From NCBI GenBank assembly GCA_947489445.1, contig CANLDN010000001.1, positions 868,001 to 932,000 on the forward strand: DNA of 64,000 bases. The letters are read 5' to 3'. Positions within the stretch are counted from its first letter, which is position 1. Every line of letters begins with the position of its first letter. This DNA comes from an uncultured Paracoccaceae bacterium (GTDB taxonomy: Bacteria; Pseudomonadota; Alphaproteobacteria; Rhodobacterales; Rhodobacteraceae). The translations under genes and the position numbers were made by a program. The notes under the pieces are model-generated. The model worked only from the letters and a program-made list of their open reading frames with translations. It made no database searches and was not told where the DNA came from. Shown piece by piece: positions 8,434-17,078 of the stretch.

Positions 8434-9276
8434 TCACACCTCCTTGGTCCCCGGCCCCAAAGCCGCCAAGACTGCTCTGGTCGCAGCAACCATTGGATCG
8501 TGAATGTCCTGCATGATGCTCACCCGGTCAAAGCGCGATGGATCAGCGTTGACGGCACCGCGCAGCGCCTGCCCGAATACCATGCGAAGCTCTGTGCCAA
8601 TATTAAATTTGCAGATGTTTGAGCCTCTGGCCAACGCTGTCCGTTGCGCCACCGGCACGCCAGACCCACCGTGGATGACCAAGGGAACATCAGTCAGCGC
8701 TTCGATGTCGCGAATGCGCTGCTCGTCCAATCCCCCCTCTTTGTCCTGTTGCAAATGAACATTTCCAACAGAAATCGCCATAGCATCTACGCGCGTTTCA
8801 GAGGCAAACCGCGCGGCTTCATGGGGGTCTGTACCGGCAGAACTCTCGCCCTGCGCATAGCCCACGAACCCGACTTCACCTTCGCAAGAAATCCCGGCGG
8901 CATGGGCCATTTCGACAATCGCCGCAGTTTCATCGATGTTTTGCCCCAAGGGCGCACGGGACCCGTCATACATCAAGGAGGTAAAGCCACTCTCTAGCGC
9001 CTCACGACACTCTTGTATGGTGTAACCGTGATCAAGATGCGCAACCACGGGCACACTGGCGGTTTCTGCCAGATGGCGGAACATCTTACCCAAGATCGGT
9101 AGCGGTGTATGCGCGCGGCATGACGGGCCAGCTTGCAGGATGACCGGACAGCCCTCGGCCTCTGCTGCGGCCACGAAAGCACGCATATCTTCCCAACCCA
9201 GCGTGACCAGCCCCGCGACGGCATATTGTCCTGTCAGCGCCGGTTGCAGTACCTCCCGTAGGGTGGCAAGCGTCAT
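8434..9276 (-). CDS. iolJ: Class II aldolase, IolJ-like (2-deoxy-5-keto-gluconate-6-phosphate aldolase)
   Basis: The 280-aa product is a class II fructose-bisphosphate-aldolase-type TIM barrel. The zinc ligands are visible in AHLDHG (near residue 80), GNVHL and IHGGSG. In inositol operons this enzyme splits 2-deoxy-5-keto-gluconate 6-phosphate into dihydroxyacetone phosphate and malonic semialdehyde. The position between iolB and iolG supports that role over a glycolytic one. Four-base overlap with iolB indicates coupling. The alternative reading, a general fructose- or tagatose-bisphosphate aldolase, cannot be excluded from sequence alone. Confidence 0.82.
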   Translation of the reverse strand: MTLATLREVLQPALTGQYAVAGLVTLGWEDMRAFVAAAEAEGCPVILQAGPSCRAHTPLPILGKMFRHLAETASVPVVAHLDHGYTIQECREALESGFTSLMYDGSRAPLGQNIDETAAIVEMAHAAGISCEGEVGFVGYAQGESSAGTDPHEAARFASETRVDAMAISVGNVHLQQDKEGGLDEQRIRDIEALTDVPLVIHGGSGVPVAQRTALARGSNICKFNIGTELRMVFGQALRGAVNADPSRFDRVSIMQDIHDPMVAATRAVLAALGPGTKEV

Positions 9277-10112
9277 TTGAACTTGGCCACCATATCTTTG
9301 ATCCCGGGGATCGTTTCAACCTGATAGGCATGCGTTGGTTGAAAATACTGCACCAAACTGCGTTGGCTGAGCCCGCCCAGAATAGTGAAATAATACATTT
9401 CATACCCCGGCATGACGGCGCAGGGGTGATAGCCTTTGTCGATCATGATCGTGGAACCATCCATCAACTGATAGGCATCGCCAGGCCTACCCTCTTCGCG
9501 TTGCAAGATTTGCACACCGGATCCATGGCTGGGCTTAAAGCGGAAATTATACGTCTCATCGTGGCGCGTCTCATGTGGCAGGTTATCAGTGTCGTGTTTA
9601 TGCGACGGGAACCCGGACCAGCCACCCTGACCCACGGTAAACAGCTCGCTCACCAAAAGGCGGCCGACTTTATCGTGCTGTTTTTGGCCAAGGATATGTT
9701 TGATCTTGCGGTGTGTCTTGGTGTCGTCAGATCCATATTGCACTTTATCGAGCTCGGCCACGCGCACATCAAACGGATCCAGCACCTTGTCGTATCTCGC
9801 CCCGGCGACAAAGGTCTCTGTGTCGCGTGTTGCAACGATGGTTACCTTGGCACCGACAGGCACATAAACACCTTCAGGTTCGCCATCCCAAACATCTGCC
9901 GTGCGGTTCCCTAACGCCTGGAACGCCGTACCTTCGACCGAGACGTCCACAGTACCTGTCGCAGGAACGATGCAGGTTTCATATCCTGGCACCTGATATT
10001 CAAACGCTTCCCCGGCTCGGAGCTTGACGATGTTGAAATAGTTCAAAGGAACGGTTGGATCATCCACGTCAACGATGGGTTTGTTTTGATTGTCGTGCGG
10101 AGCGATATGCAT
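9273..10112 (-). CDS. iolB: 5-deoxy-glucuronate isomerase
   Basis: The 279-aa product is a bicupin of the KduI/IolB family. The metal-binding cupin pattern SHKHD followed downstream by ETRHDETYNFRF is clear, and the second half holds GYHPCAVMPGYEMYYF, another IolB signature. The enzyme converts 5-deoxy-glucuronate to 2-deoxy-5-keto-gluconate in inositol breakdown. The length matches the family. It overlaps iolJ by four bases and follows iolC by nine. Confidence 0.94.
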   Translation of the reverse strand: MHIAPHDNQNKPIVDVDDPTVPLNYFNIVKLRAGEAFEYQVPGYETCIVPATGTVDVSVEGTAFQALGNRTADVWDGEPEGVYVPVGAKVTIVATRDTETFVAGARYDKVLDPFDVRVAELDKVQYGSDDTKTHRKIKHILGQKQHDKVGRLLVSELFTVGQGGWSGFPSHKHDTDNLPHETRHDETYNFRFKPSHGSGVQILQREEGRPGDAYQLMDGSTIMIDKGYHPCAVMPGYEMYYFTILGGLSQRSLVQYFQPTHAYQVETIPGIKDMVAKFK

Positions 10113-10121
10113 GCGTGATCC

Positions 10122-11105
10122 TTAATCAAGTGAGGTGGGGCCGGGATGGCTGTCCAGAAACGTTGAGAGGTCCTGAGGGAACGGCATAGCGGGCGCGCAG
10201 CCGGGTTTTGCGACGACAATTGCAGCACATGCTGACCCGTTTAAGATGGCCGTTTTCAGGTCATCACCGGCCGCAAGCGATGACAACAACCCAGCCATAA
10301 AGCTATCGCCCGCGCCTGTGGGCTTAAGTGCCGCGACGGGATAGATCCCCGTGCGGAATTCTTCGTCATTGGCAAATGTGATCGCGCCATGTTCGCCCAT
10401 TTTGTAAACAACAATCGCAGCCGTGGACGACGCCAATGCGCGCGCTTTAGCCAACCCCTTGGATTTGTCGCCTGCCATGAATCCAAACTCGTCATCATTG
10501 CCAACGATGACATCCGCCAATGCACCTGCTTTTGACAGCACACTTTCTGCCATCTGCGCAGAGGGCCAACTGTATGGGCGATAATCAATGTCAAAAATGA
10601 CCGGAAGATCAGCCGCGCGCGCCAGCTCGAACGCACGGAAAGACGCCGTACGTGATGGTTCTGCAGCGAACACTGTCCCTGCGGCAACCAACGCGCCAAA
10701 CCGGCCATAATCCACGGCTTCGACATCTGCCAAGCTCATTTCAAAATCCGCGGCGCCATTGCGGTAAATGACGGATTGGTGCCCTTCAACGCGGCTTTCG
10801 TACAGCGCCAGCGAATTGCGCGCCTCCCCGCCGACGGGTAAAACATGCGTCGTATCCACGCCGTAGTGATGCAGCTTGTTCAAACAAAACCGGCCCACAG
10901 CGTCATCTGAAACGCGCGTGACCAAAGATGCTGCACCACCCAATTTGACAATACCCGCCGCAATATTCGCAGAGGACCCGCCCATATCCGCATTAAATGT
11001 CGCCGCATCTTGGGTCGCTTCACCGGGTGGCGGGAACAAATCCATGCCGACGCGCCCCACAACAACAAAGTTGTTCTTTCTTATGCCGGGCATCACATCC
11101 TTCAT
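10122..11105 (-). CDS. iolC: 5-dehydro-2-deoxygluconokinase (PfkB family)
   Basis: The 327-aa product is a PfkB/ribokinase-family sugar kinase. The N-terminal glycine motif is GGSSANIAAGIVKLGG, and the C-terminal catalytic motif is PTGAGDSFMAGLLS with the catalytic Asp. IolC phosphorylates 2-deoxy-5-keto-gluconate, the step between IolB and IolJ, both encoded next to it. The start overlaps the stop of the preceding dioxygenase-like gene by four bases, so translation is probably coupled. Confidence 0.92.
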   Translation of the reverse strand: MKDVMPGIRKNNFVVVGRVGMDLFPPPGEATQDAATFNADMGGSSANIAAGIVKLGGAASLVTRVSDDAVGRFCLNKLHHYGVDTTHVLPVGGEARNSLALYESRVEGHQSVIYRNGAADFEMSLADVEAVDYGRFGALVAAGTVFAAEPSRTASFRAFELARAADLPVIFDIDYRPYSWPSAQMAESVLSKAGALADVIVGNDDEFGFMAGDKSKGLAKARALASSTAAIVVYKMGEHGAITFANDEEFRTGIYPVAALKPTGAGDSFMAGLLSSLAAGDDLKTAILNGSACAAIVVAKPGCAPAMPFPQDLSTFLDSHPGPTSLD

Positions 11106-11941
11106 ATTCGCCCCTCGGCGTTGCCTGCCTTTGCGGCATCCAACACTTCGGGATAGGGATAGTTCAAACCGATCAACTGGCGTATGTCCGGGCTTGCGCC
11201 ATCAATGAAATCCGCGGGAAGCGCTGCTGGCATATCCTCCATCGGCTTCACCCATTTGGGCAGATATTGGATAAGGATTGCACTGCGGTCATGCGTCGAC
11301 CTGTTTGGCATCGCACAGTGCCACGTCACCCCATAAAACAGAACCACATCACCAGGCTCGCCTGTCATCTGTTCGCAATGTTCAAAGAAGTTATCTTCGG
11401 GTCCGGGGTATCGCAGATACTTTTGGCTGCCCGGCACATAGCCGGTCGCGCCGCTTTCCTTGGTGAAGGGATCCAGAATGACAGAGACTTGTGCGTTCAT
11501 TGGGAACGACCCATTGAAGCCAATAGGATGTGTCTCAGGTTTGTGAAAATCCCAATAGGGATAATCCACATGAGGCTCCTGCCCCGGTCCACCCGGCAAT
11601 ATACGGTTGGCCGCAATAGAACCCATAATAAACTCCGTGCCCAGAAACTGGCGCAGGATTTTCATCATGACAGGATGGGCTGCCATCTCCGAGAAGACTT
11701 CACCCTTTGCCAACAGGTTCCAGACACGGCGCTGCAGGTTGATCGTGCCGGCCTCTTCTGCGGCACCCTGAAAATGTGTCGCCTTGTTGGTGTCCTGTTC
11801 GGAATGCGCCATCACGATGGCACGGGCCTGCGCGACCTGCTGGGCTGAGAATAGACCAGTGATTTTGACTGCACCGCCACCATTAAGCAACTCATCTACG
11901 ATGACATCGGGATCAGCTGCATCTGCCGCAAACTGTCTCAT
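11102..11941 (-). CDS. Phytanoyl-CoA dioxygenase (PhyH) family protein in the iol operon
   Basis: The 279-aa product has the facial triad of Fe(II)/2-oxoglutarate oxygenases: His124-x-Asp126 in EPHVDYPYW and a distal His208 in VTWHCAMPN. An Arg follows (214 or 219) that could bind 2-oxoglutarate. The fold family is PhyH. It is embedded between iolD and iolC with one- and four-base overlaps, so it is co-translated with inositol genes. No PhyH enzyme belongs to the standard inositol pathway. A role in hydroxylating or demethylating an inositol derivative before the core pathway is my inference; the substrate is unknown. Confidence 0.85.
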   Translation of the reverse strand: MRQFAADAADPDVIVDELLNGGGAVKITGLFSAQQVAQARAIVMAHSEQDTNKATHFQGAAEEAGTINLQRRVWNLLAKGEVFSEMAAHPVMMKILRQFLGTEFIMGSIAANRILPGGPGQEPHVDYPYWDFHKPETHPIGFNGSFPMNAQVSVILDPFTKESGATGYVPGSQKYLRYPGPEDNFFEHCEQMTGEPGDVVLFYGVTWHCAMPNRSTHDRSAILIQYLPKWVKPMEDMPAALPADFIDGASPDIRQLIGLNYPYPEVLDAAKAGNAEGRI

Positions 11942-13806
11942 CAGACGCCCTTCCTTTGCTTGACCCGCTCAGCTTCGATTTCCTGATGCTTTTCGGCGAC
12001 CGATGGATTGTCGGTCACATGTGGCGTACCAACCTCCCACCAGGTATGGCCTTGGTCCGTCCAACCCTCATAGGCATCCACCTTCATCACGATCACGCTG
12101 GTCTTATCGGCAGCCTTGGCGCGCATGAACGCCTCACCAAACTCGACCGGGTTTGATACGGTCTCGGCATGGGCCCCCATCGCCGCCGCGTGCGCCTGAA
12201 AATCTACGGCAAACGGGTGTGGCACGGTTGGGCAATCGGCGATGAGGTTGTTGAAACTTTCGTTGCCTGTGTTGTTTTGCAGCTTGTTAATGACCGCAAA
12301 ACCGCCGTTATCAAGCAAGCATATGATCAACTTGCGCCCGGTCAGCACAGAGGAATAAATGTCCGAGTTCATCAAGAGATAAGACCCGTCACCAGTAAAG
12401 ACGATGGTGTCCTGATCTGGTTCCCGCTCAAACTGTGCAATGCGCGCACCCCAGCCCCCGGACACCTCATACCCCATGCACGAAAACCCAAACTCGACAT
12501 CAACGGTCCCGATGTCTTTGGTCTGCCAATGGGCTGTCACCTCGGCAGGCAAACCGCCCGCAGCGGCAACGATGCGATCCCGAGGATCACACAAATCATT
12601 CACAACACGAACGATCTTGGCATAAGAATTTGGCCCATTGCCGGGCGCGGTGACCTGATCAGTGTAGGCGACCCATTTGGCGCGCTCCGTCTGTGCGAAC
12701 TCAACCCAGGATGCCGGCGCCTTGTATGTGGCCATGGCACCGCCAAGCGCTGCCAAACACCGTTTTGCATCTCCGACAACGGGCAGTGACAGGTGTTTGA
12801 TGGCATCGTGGCGCGCCACATTCATGCCAATGATTTTGGCATCCTTGGCAAAGGCCGTCCACGATCCGGTTGTGAAGTCCTGCAACCGTGTACCGACGGA
12901 CAGAACAACATCCGCCTGCGCAGCGATTGCATTTGCACTGTCAGAGCCCGTCACGCCAATCGGGCCAATATTTAACTTGTGCTCCTGCAAAAGGTTCGCA
13001 CGACCGGCGATTGTCTCAACCACGGGAATGTTATGGGTTTGCGCAAATTCGGTCAGCTCCGCAACGGCACGTGAATACTGAACGCCACCACCGGCTATGA
13101 TCATCGGGCGTTCGGCTGATTTCAACAGGTCAGCGGCCTGGGCGATTTCAACCGGATCGGGGCCTTGCCGACGGATGTGATGCACCCGCTTGTCAAAAAA
13201 GCTGGTGGGATAATCAAACGCCCAGCCCTGAACATCTTGCGGCAATCCGATAAACGCCGGTCCGCAATCGGCTGGATCCAGCATCGTCGCCAAGGCGGCA
13301 GGCAATGACTGAATGATCTGTGCAGGATGCGTGATCCGGTCCCAATACCGACTGACAGATTTAAAGGCGTCATTCACGCTAACGGCTGGGGTGTTGAAAT
13401 GTTCAAGTTGCTGCAACACCGGATCCGGCAAGCGCGTCAGAAAGGTATCACCACACAACATCAACATCGGCAGCCGGTTGGCATGTGCAAGCGCCGCAGA
13501 GGTCAGCAAGTTGGTCGTGCCCGGCCCCGCGCTCGCGGTGCAGAACATGAACCGTTGCCTTAACCACTGTTTGGCATAACCAGCAGCCGCAAATCCCATA
13601 CCTTGTTCATTCTGCCCCCGATAAAGCGGCAGGGCATCGCGCAGATCATACAGCGCCTCACCGAGACAGGTCACATTGCCATGGCCAAATATCCCGAACC
13701 CACCACCACAGACGCGCATTTCCTGCCCATCCACTTCAACATACTGGTTCGCAAGAAACTTGATGATCGCCTTCGCTGTGGTCAGTCGAACGGTGCTGTC
13801 TGTCAT
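11941..13806 (-). CDS. iolD: 3D-(3,5/4)-trihydroxycyclohexane-1,2-dione acylhydrolase
   Basis: The product (621 aa from 13806; a further ATG at 13818 adds four residues) is a thiamine-diphosphate enzyme. The N-terminal pyrimidine domain has GQNEQGMGFAAAGYAKQ with the activating Glu, a central domain follows, and the C-terminal ThDP/Mg site reads FTGDGSYLLMNSDIY. IolD opens the ring of trihydroxycyclohexanedione to 5-deoxy-glucuronate. The open frame runs further upstream into the divergent promoter and over the operator palindrome, so the short start is preferred. First gene of the minus-strand iol operon. Confidence 0.93.
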   Translation of the reverse strand: MTDSTVRLTTAKAIIKFLANQYVEVDGQEMRVCGGGFGIFGHGNVTCLGEALYDLRDALPLYRGQNEQGMGFAAAGYAKQWLRQRFMFCTASAGPGTTNLLTSAALAHANRLPMLMLCGDTFLTRLPDPVLQQLEHFNTPAVSVNDAFKSVSRYWDRITHPAQIIQSLPAALATMLDPADCGPAFIGLPQDVQGWAFDYPTSFFDKRVHHIRRQGPDPVEIAQAADLLKSAERPMIIAGGGVQYSRAVAELTEFAQTHNIPVVETIAGRANLLQEHKLNIGPIGVTGSDSANAIAAQADVVLSVGTRLQDFTTGSWTAFAKDAKIIGMNVARHDAIKHLSLPVVGDAKRCLAALGGAMATYKAPASWVEFAQTERAKWVAYTDQVTAPGNGPNSYAKIVRVVNDLCDPRDRIVAAAGGLPAEVTAHWQTKDIGTVDVEFGFSCMGYEVSGGWGARIAQFEREPDQDTIVFTGDGSYLLMNSDIYSSVLTGRKLIICLLDNGGFAVINKLQNNTGNESFNNLIADCPTVPHPFAVDFQAHAAAMGAHAETVSNPVEFGEAFMRAKAADKTSVIVMKVDAYEGWTDQGHTWWEVGTPHVTDNPSVAEKHQEIEAERVKQRKGV

Positions 13807-13879
13807 GGCCAAGTTCATTCTCAAAATGCGTCTGCGCGACGATTGATGGTTGCGCGATTTAGAATCCAAAGATACTGTT

Positions 13880-13897
13880 TTTGCAACCGGTTGCAAA
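13880..13897. promoter_or_regulatory. LacI-type operator palindrome (iol divergent promoter)
   Basis: An 18-base perfect palindrome, TTTGCAACC mirrored as GGTTGCAAA, lies between divergent iolD and the plus-strand dehydrogenase operon. The form (central CG, TTGCAA half-sites) is typical of LacI-family operators. The same core occurs again at 18155-18176 in front of the ABC importer, beside the lacI-type gene at 17075-18076. It probably represses both directions until inducer binds. Confidence 0.8.
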
Positions 13898-13923
13898 CCT
13901 AATCTTACGGAAAACACGGCATC

Positions 13924-15021
13924 ATGACAGAAATCGGCATTGGCATTGTTGGTGGGGGTTATATGGGCAAAGCCCACGCCGTCGCCATGTCTGCCGTGGG
14001 CGCGGTCTTCAACACCACCTTGCGCCCGAAGCTAGAGATGGTTTGCGCCAGCTCCCCGGAAAGTGCTGAAAAATATCGAAGGGCCTTTGGTTTTGCGCGC
14101 GCGACCAGCAATTGGGAAACATTGGTAAACGACCACAAGGTCGAAGCCATCGTTATTGCCACTCCGCAGGAATACCACCGACGCATTGCCGAAGCAGCCT
14201 TTGCGCAGAACAAGCCTGTGTTTTGCGAGAAACCTCTGGGCGCATCACTGGACGACAGCCGCGCAATGGCGGCGGCGGCCAACGGCCAGATCAGCATGAC
14301 GGGCTTCAACTATATCCGAACACCCGCCAGCCAGTTCGCCAGACAGCTCATCGCTGATGGCACAATTGGTGACGTGACATGGTTTCGCGGGGAACATACC
14401 GAAGATTTCCTTGCTGATCCTGCGGTCGCTGCGAATTGGCGGACGACGGGCGACGCGAACGGCACCATGGGCGATCTGGCACCGCATATGATCAACGGGG
14501 CGCTGGCGCTGATCGGTCCAATCAGCTCACTGATCGCAGAGATCGAAACAGTTCACCAAACACGTCCCGGAGGGGCCGTTACAAATGACGATCACGGTCA
14601 ACTAATGTGCCGGTTCGAAAACGGCGCGATGGGACAGATGTATTTCAGCCGCATCAGTCATGGCCGAAAAATGGGCTATGCTTACGAGGTCACAGGGACC
14701 AAGGGTGCCATCCGCTTTGATCAGGAAGACCAAAACGCCTTGTGGTTTTACTCCATGAACGAACCCGAAGATACGCGCGGCTTTCGCAAAATTCTCACCG
14801 GTCCGGCGCATCCAGATTACGAACCGTTCTGTCAGGGACCCGGTCATGGCACCGGATACCAGGATCAGATCATCATCGAAGCGCGGGATTTTCTGCGCGC
14901 GATTGAAACTAACACACCCGTCTGGCCAACCTTTCAGGATGGCATGGATGTGAACCAGGTTGTTGCCGCTGCAATGGTGTCCTCGCGTACAAAATCATGG
15001 ATCGACATACATAGCGTTTAA
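13924..15021 (+). CDS. Gfo/Idh/MocA family oxidoreductase (first of two on the plus strand)
   Basis: The 365-aa product begins with a Rossmann motif, GIVGGGYMGKAHAVAMSAVG, and has the family signature CEKPLG near residue 105. Length and C-terminal domain fit NAD(P)-dependent sugar or inositol dehydrogenases. It is the first gene of the plus-strand half of the inositol locus and starts 27 bases past the operator palindrome. It likely oxidises or interconverts an inositol isomer or derivative (scyllo- or D-chiro-type), as seen for the extra Gfo/Idh genes of other iol loci. The exact substrate is not readable. Confidence 0.85.
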   Translation: MTEIGIGIVGGGYMGKAHAVAMSAVGAVFNTTLRPKLEMVCASSPESAEKYRRAFGFARATSNWETLVNDHKVEAIVIATPQEYHRRIAEAAFAQNKPVFCEKPLGASLDDSRAMAAAANGQISMTGFNYIRTPASQFARQLIADGTIGDVTWFRGEHTEDFLADPAVAANWRTTGDANGTMGDLAPHMINGALALIGPISSLIAEIETVHQTRPGGAVTNDDHGQLMCRFENGAMGQMYFSRISHGRKMGYAYEVTGTKGAIRFDQEDQNALWFYSMNEPEDTRGFRKILTGPAHPDYEPFCQGPGHGTGYQDQIIIEARDFLRAIETNTPVWPTFQDGMDVNQVVAAAMVSSRTKSWIDIHSV

Positions 15022-15039
15022 ACTTTCGAAAGGCGCAAA

Positions 15040-15930
15040 ATGACAATCAAAATCGGCAATGCCCCGTGTTCTTGGGGCATCGAATTCCCGAGCGATCCGT
15101 CCTATCCAACCTGGCAATCGGTGCTGGATCAATGTGCCGACGCGGGGTACCGGGGCATCGAACTAGGTCCGATCGGATACATGCCCGAAGACCCCAATGT
15201 GCTCGCGCCGGCATTGGCAAAGCGGGGGCTCGAGATCATCGGCGGTGTCGTCTTTAGGGCCTTTCACGACCCCGCAATGTGGGACGATGTCATGGATGCA
15301 TCCACGCGCACGTGCAGGGCCTTGGTGGCCCACGGGGCTGAGCATCTCGTGCTCATCGATAGCATCTCACCGCGTCGCGCTCCGACTGCCGGGCGTGCTG
15401 ACGAGGCGGAACAGATGGATCAGGCAGAATGGACAGCCTTTCGGGATCGCATCGCCACAATCGCGAAAATGGGCACGCAGGAATACGGGCTAACGGTCGC
15501 CATTCACGCCCATGCCGCTGGCTTTATGGATTTTGAACCCGAGTTGGAACGCTTGTTAAGTGAAGTCGACGAGAGCATTCTGAAAATCTGCTTTGATACT
15601 GGCCATCATTCCTATGCAGGCTTTGACCCGGTCGCGTTCATGTCGCGCCACTTGGATCGCATTTCCTACATGCACTTCAAAGACATTGACCCGGTGGTAA
15701 AGGCTGATGTCGTCGCAAACCGAACTGATTTTTACAAAGCCTGCGGTCAGGGGATTTTCTGCAACCTGGGACAAGGCGACGTAGATTTTCATGCAGTCCG
15801 TCAATGTTTGTTGGATGGCGGCTTTGAAGGATGGTGCACCGTGGAACAAGACTGCGACCCTTCCATGCCCGGCACACCACTCGACGACGCACGTGCAAAT
15901 CGCGAATATCTCCAATCCATTGGCTTCTGA
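15040..15930 (+). CDS. Sugar phosphate isomerase/epimerase family TIM barrel, IolE-like
   Basis: The 296-aa product starts IKIGNAPCSWGIEFP and has the xylose-isomerase-like TIM-barrel metal sites: a Glu near the start of the barrel, His in AIHAHAAGFMDF, the pattern CFDTGHHSYAG, HFKDIDP and a terminal Glu in CTVEQDCD. The family includes inosose dehydratase IolE and inosose isomerase IolI. No other IolE candidate is in the locus, so dehydration of scyllo-inosose to the diketone used by IolD is the most economical assignment. Isomerase activity remains possible. It lies 18 bases after the first dehydrogenase and 11 before the second. Confidence 0.82.
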   Translation: MTIKIGNAPCSWGIEFPSDPSYPTWQSVLDQCADAGYRGIELGPIGYMPEDPNVLAPALAKRGLEIIGGVVFRAFHDPAMWDDVMDASTRTCRALVAHGAEHLVLIDSISPRRAPTAGRADEAEQMDQAEWTAFRDRIATIAKMGTQEYGLTVAIHAHAAGFMDFEPELERLLSEVDESILKICFDTGHHSYAGFDPVAFMSRHLDRISYMHFKDIDPVVKADVVANRTDFYKACGQGIFCNLGQGDVDFHAVRQCLLDGGFEGWCTVEQDCDPSMPGTPLDDARANREYLQSIGF

Positions 15931-15941
15931 GGATTATGAAC

Positions 15942-17078
15942 ATGGCAAAGTTGAAATGGGGCATGATTGGCGGGGGTGAAGGAAGCCAGATCGGACCAGC
16001 GCATCGCTTGGGCGCCCTTGCTGATGGATTGTTTGAATTTACGGCTGGCGCCTTGGATCACCGGGCAGAGGTCGGGCGTGAATATGCCCGGCAGCTGGGT
16101 ATCGCTTCCGACCGCGCATATGGTGACTGGCAAGAGATGCTGGAAGCTGAAAAGAACCGCGATGATCGCATCGATTTGGTCACCATCGCCACGCCCAACG
16201 CCACGCATTTTGAAATCACCAAGGCCTTTCTTGAAGCTGGCTTTAACGTGCTGTGCGAAAAGCCGATGACAATGACCGTCGAAGAAGGCGAGGAAATCGT
16301 GCGTGTGGCGCAGGCGACCGGAAAAATCTGTGCCGTGAACTATTGCTATTCAGCCTACCCGATGGTGCGTCAGGCCCGCGCCATGGTGCGCGCAGGTGAA
16401 ATCGGTAAGGTCCGGCTCGTGGTCACGAATTTTAGCCACGGGCACCACGGCGATGCGACTGACGCGGACAACCCGCGGGTGCGTTGGCGTTATGATCCTG
16501 CGATGGCAGGCGTTTCCGGTCAATTCGCAGATTGCGGCATCCACGCACTGCATATGGCCAGTTTTGTCTGCGATGACGTGGTCGAAAAACTCTCGGCCGA
16601 CTTTGCATCAACAATCTCCAGCCGCGCCTTGGAAGATGACGCGATGGTCAACTTTCGAATGCGGGGTGGCACCGTCGGCCGACTATGGACCTCGTCCGTC
16701 GCGATAGGCCGTCAACATGGGTTCGACATTCAGATATTCGGAGAAACAGGCGGATTGCGCTGGGCATCCGAGCAGCCAAACCAGTTGATTTATACGCCAG
16801 TCGGCGGACGCACCCAGATCATTGAGAAAGGCGAAGGCGGGCTTCACGAAGACGCCCAAAGACTTTCGCGCGTGTCGATAGCACATCCCGAGGGTTTCCC
16901 TTTGGCGGTCGCCAATATCTATTGTGATCTGTCGGATGCAATCAAAGGTGCGCTACGCGATGGTCTGCCCACTGCCGCAGATGGCGTGCGATCAATGGCA
17001 GCGGTGCATACGGCTGTTGCATCCGCCAAGGATGGTGGCGCATGGATGGATGCGCGCCCACCGATGTTTCGGGACTAA
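15942..17078 (+). CDS. Gfo/Idh/MocA family oxidoreductase (second on the plus strand)
   Basis: The 378-aa product has the N-terminal motif KWGMIGGGEGSQIGPAHR and CEKPMTMTVEEGEEI, typical of a longer Gfo/Idh subfamily often found with sugar ABC importers. The ATG at 15942 sits eight bases after GAGGA, a better spacing than the ATG at 15936. It probably works with the dehydrogenase at 13924 as a paired oxidise/reduce step that flips an inositol stereocentre. This is inference from the pairing. It ends tail to tail with lacI, overlapping by four bases. Confidence 0.85.
   Translation: MAKLKWGMIGGGEGSQIGPAHRLGALADGLFEFTAGALDHRAEVGREYARQLGIASDRAYGDWQEMLEAEKNRDDRIDLVTIATPNATHFEITKAFLEAGFNVLCEKPMTMTVEEGEEIVRVAQATGKICAVNYCYSAYPMVRQARAMVRAGEIGKVRLVVTNFSHGHHGDATDADNPRVRWRYDPAMAGVSGQFADCGIHALHMASFVCDDVVEKLSADFASTISSRALEDDAMVNFRMRGGTVGRLWTSSVAIGRQHGFDIQIFGETGGLRWASEQPNQLIYTPVGGRTQIIEKGEGGLHEDAQRLSRVSIAHPEGFPLAVANIYCDLSDAIKGALRDGLPTAADGVRSMAAVHTAVASAKDGGAWMDARPPMFRD

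Noticed and set aside
13807..13977. N-terminal extension of iolD
   Set aside because: It would cover the operator palindrome and the divergent promoter; IolD proteins start near the RLTTAKAIIKFL segment.
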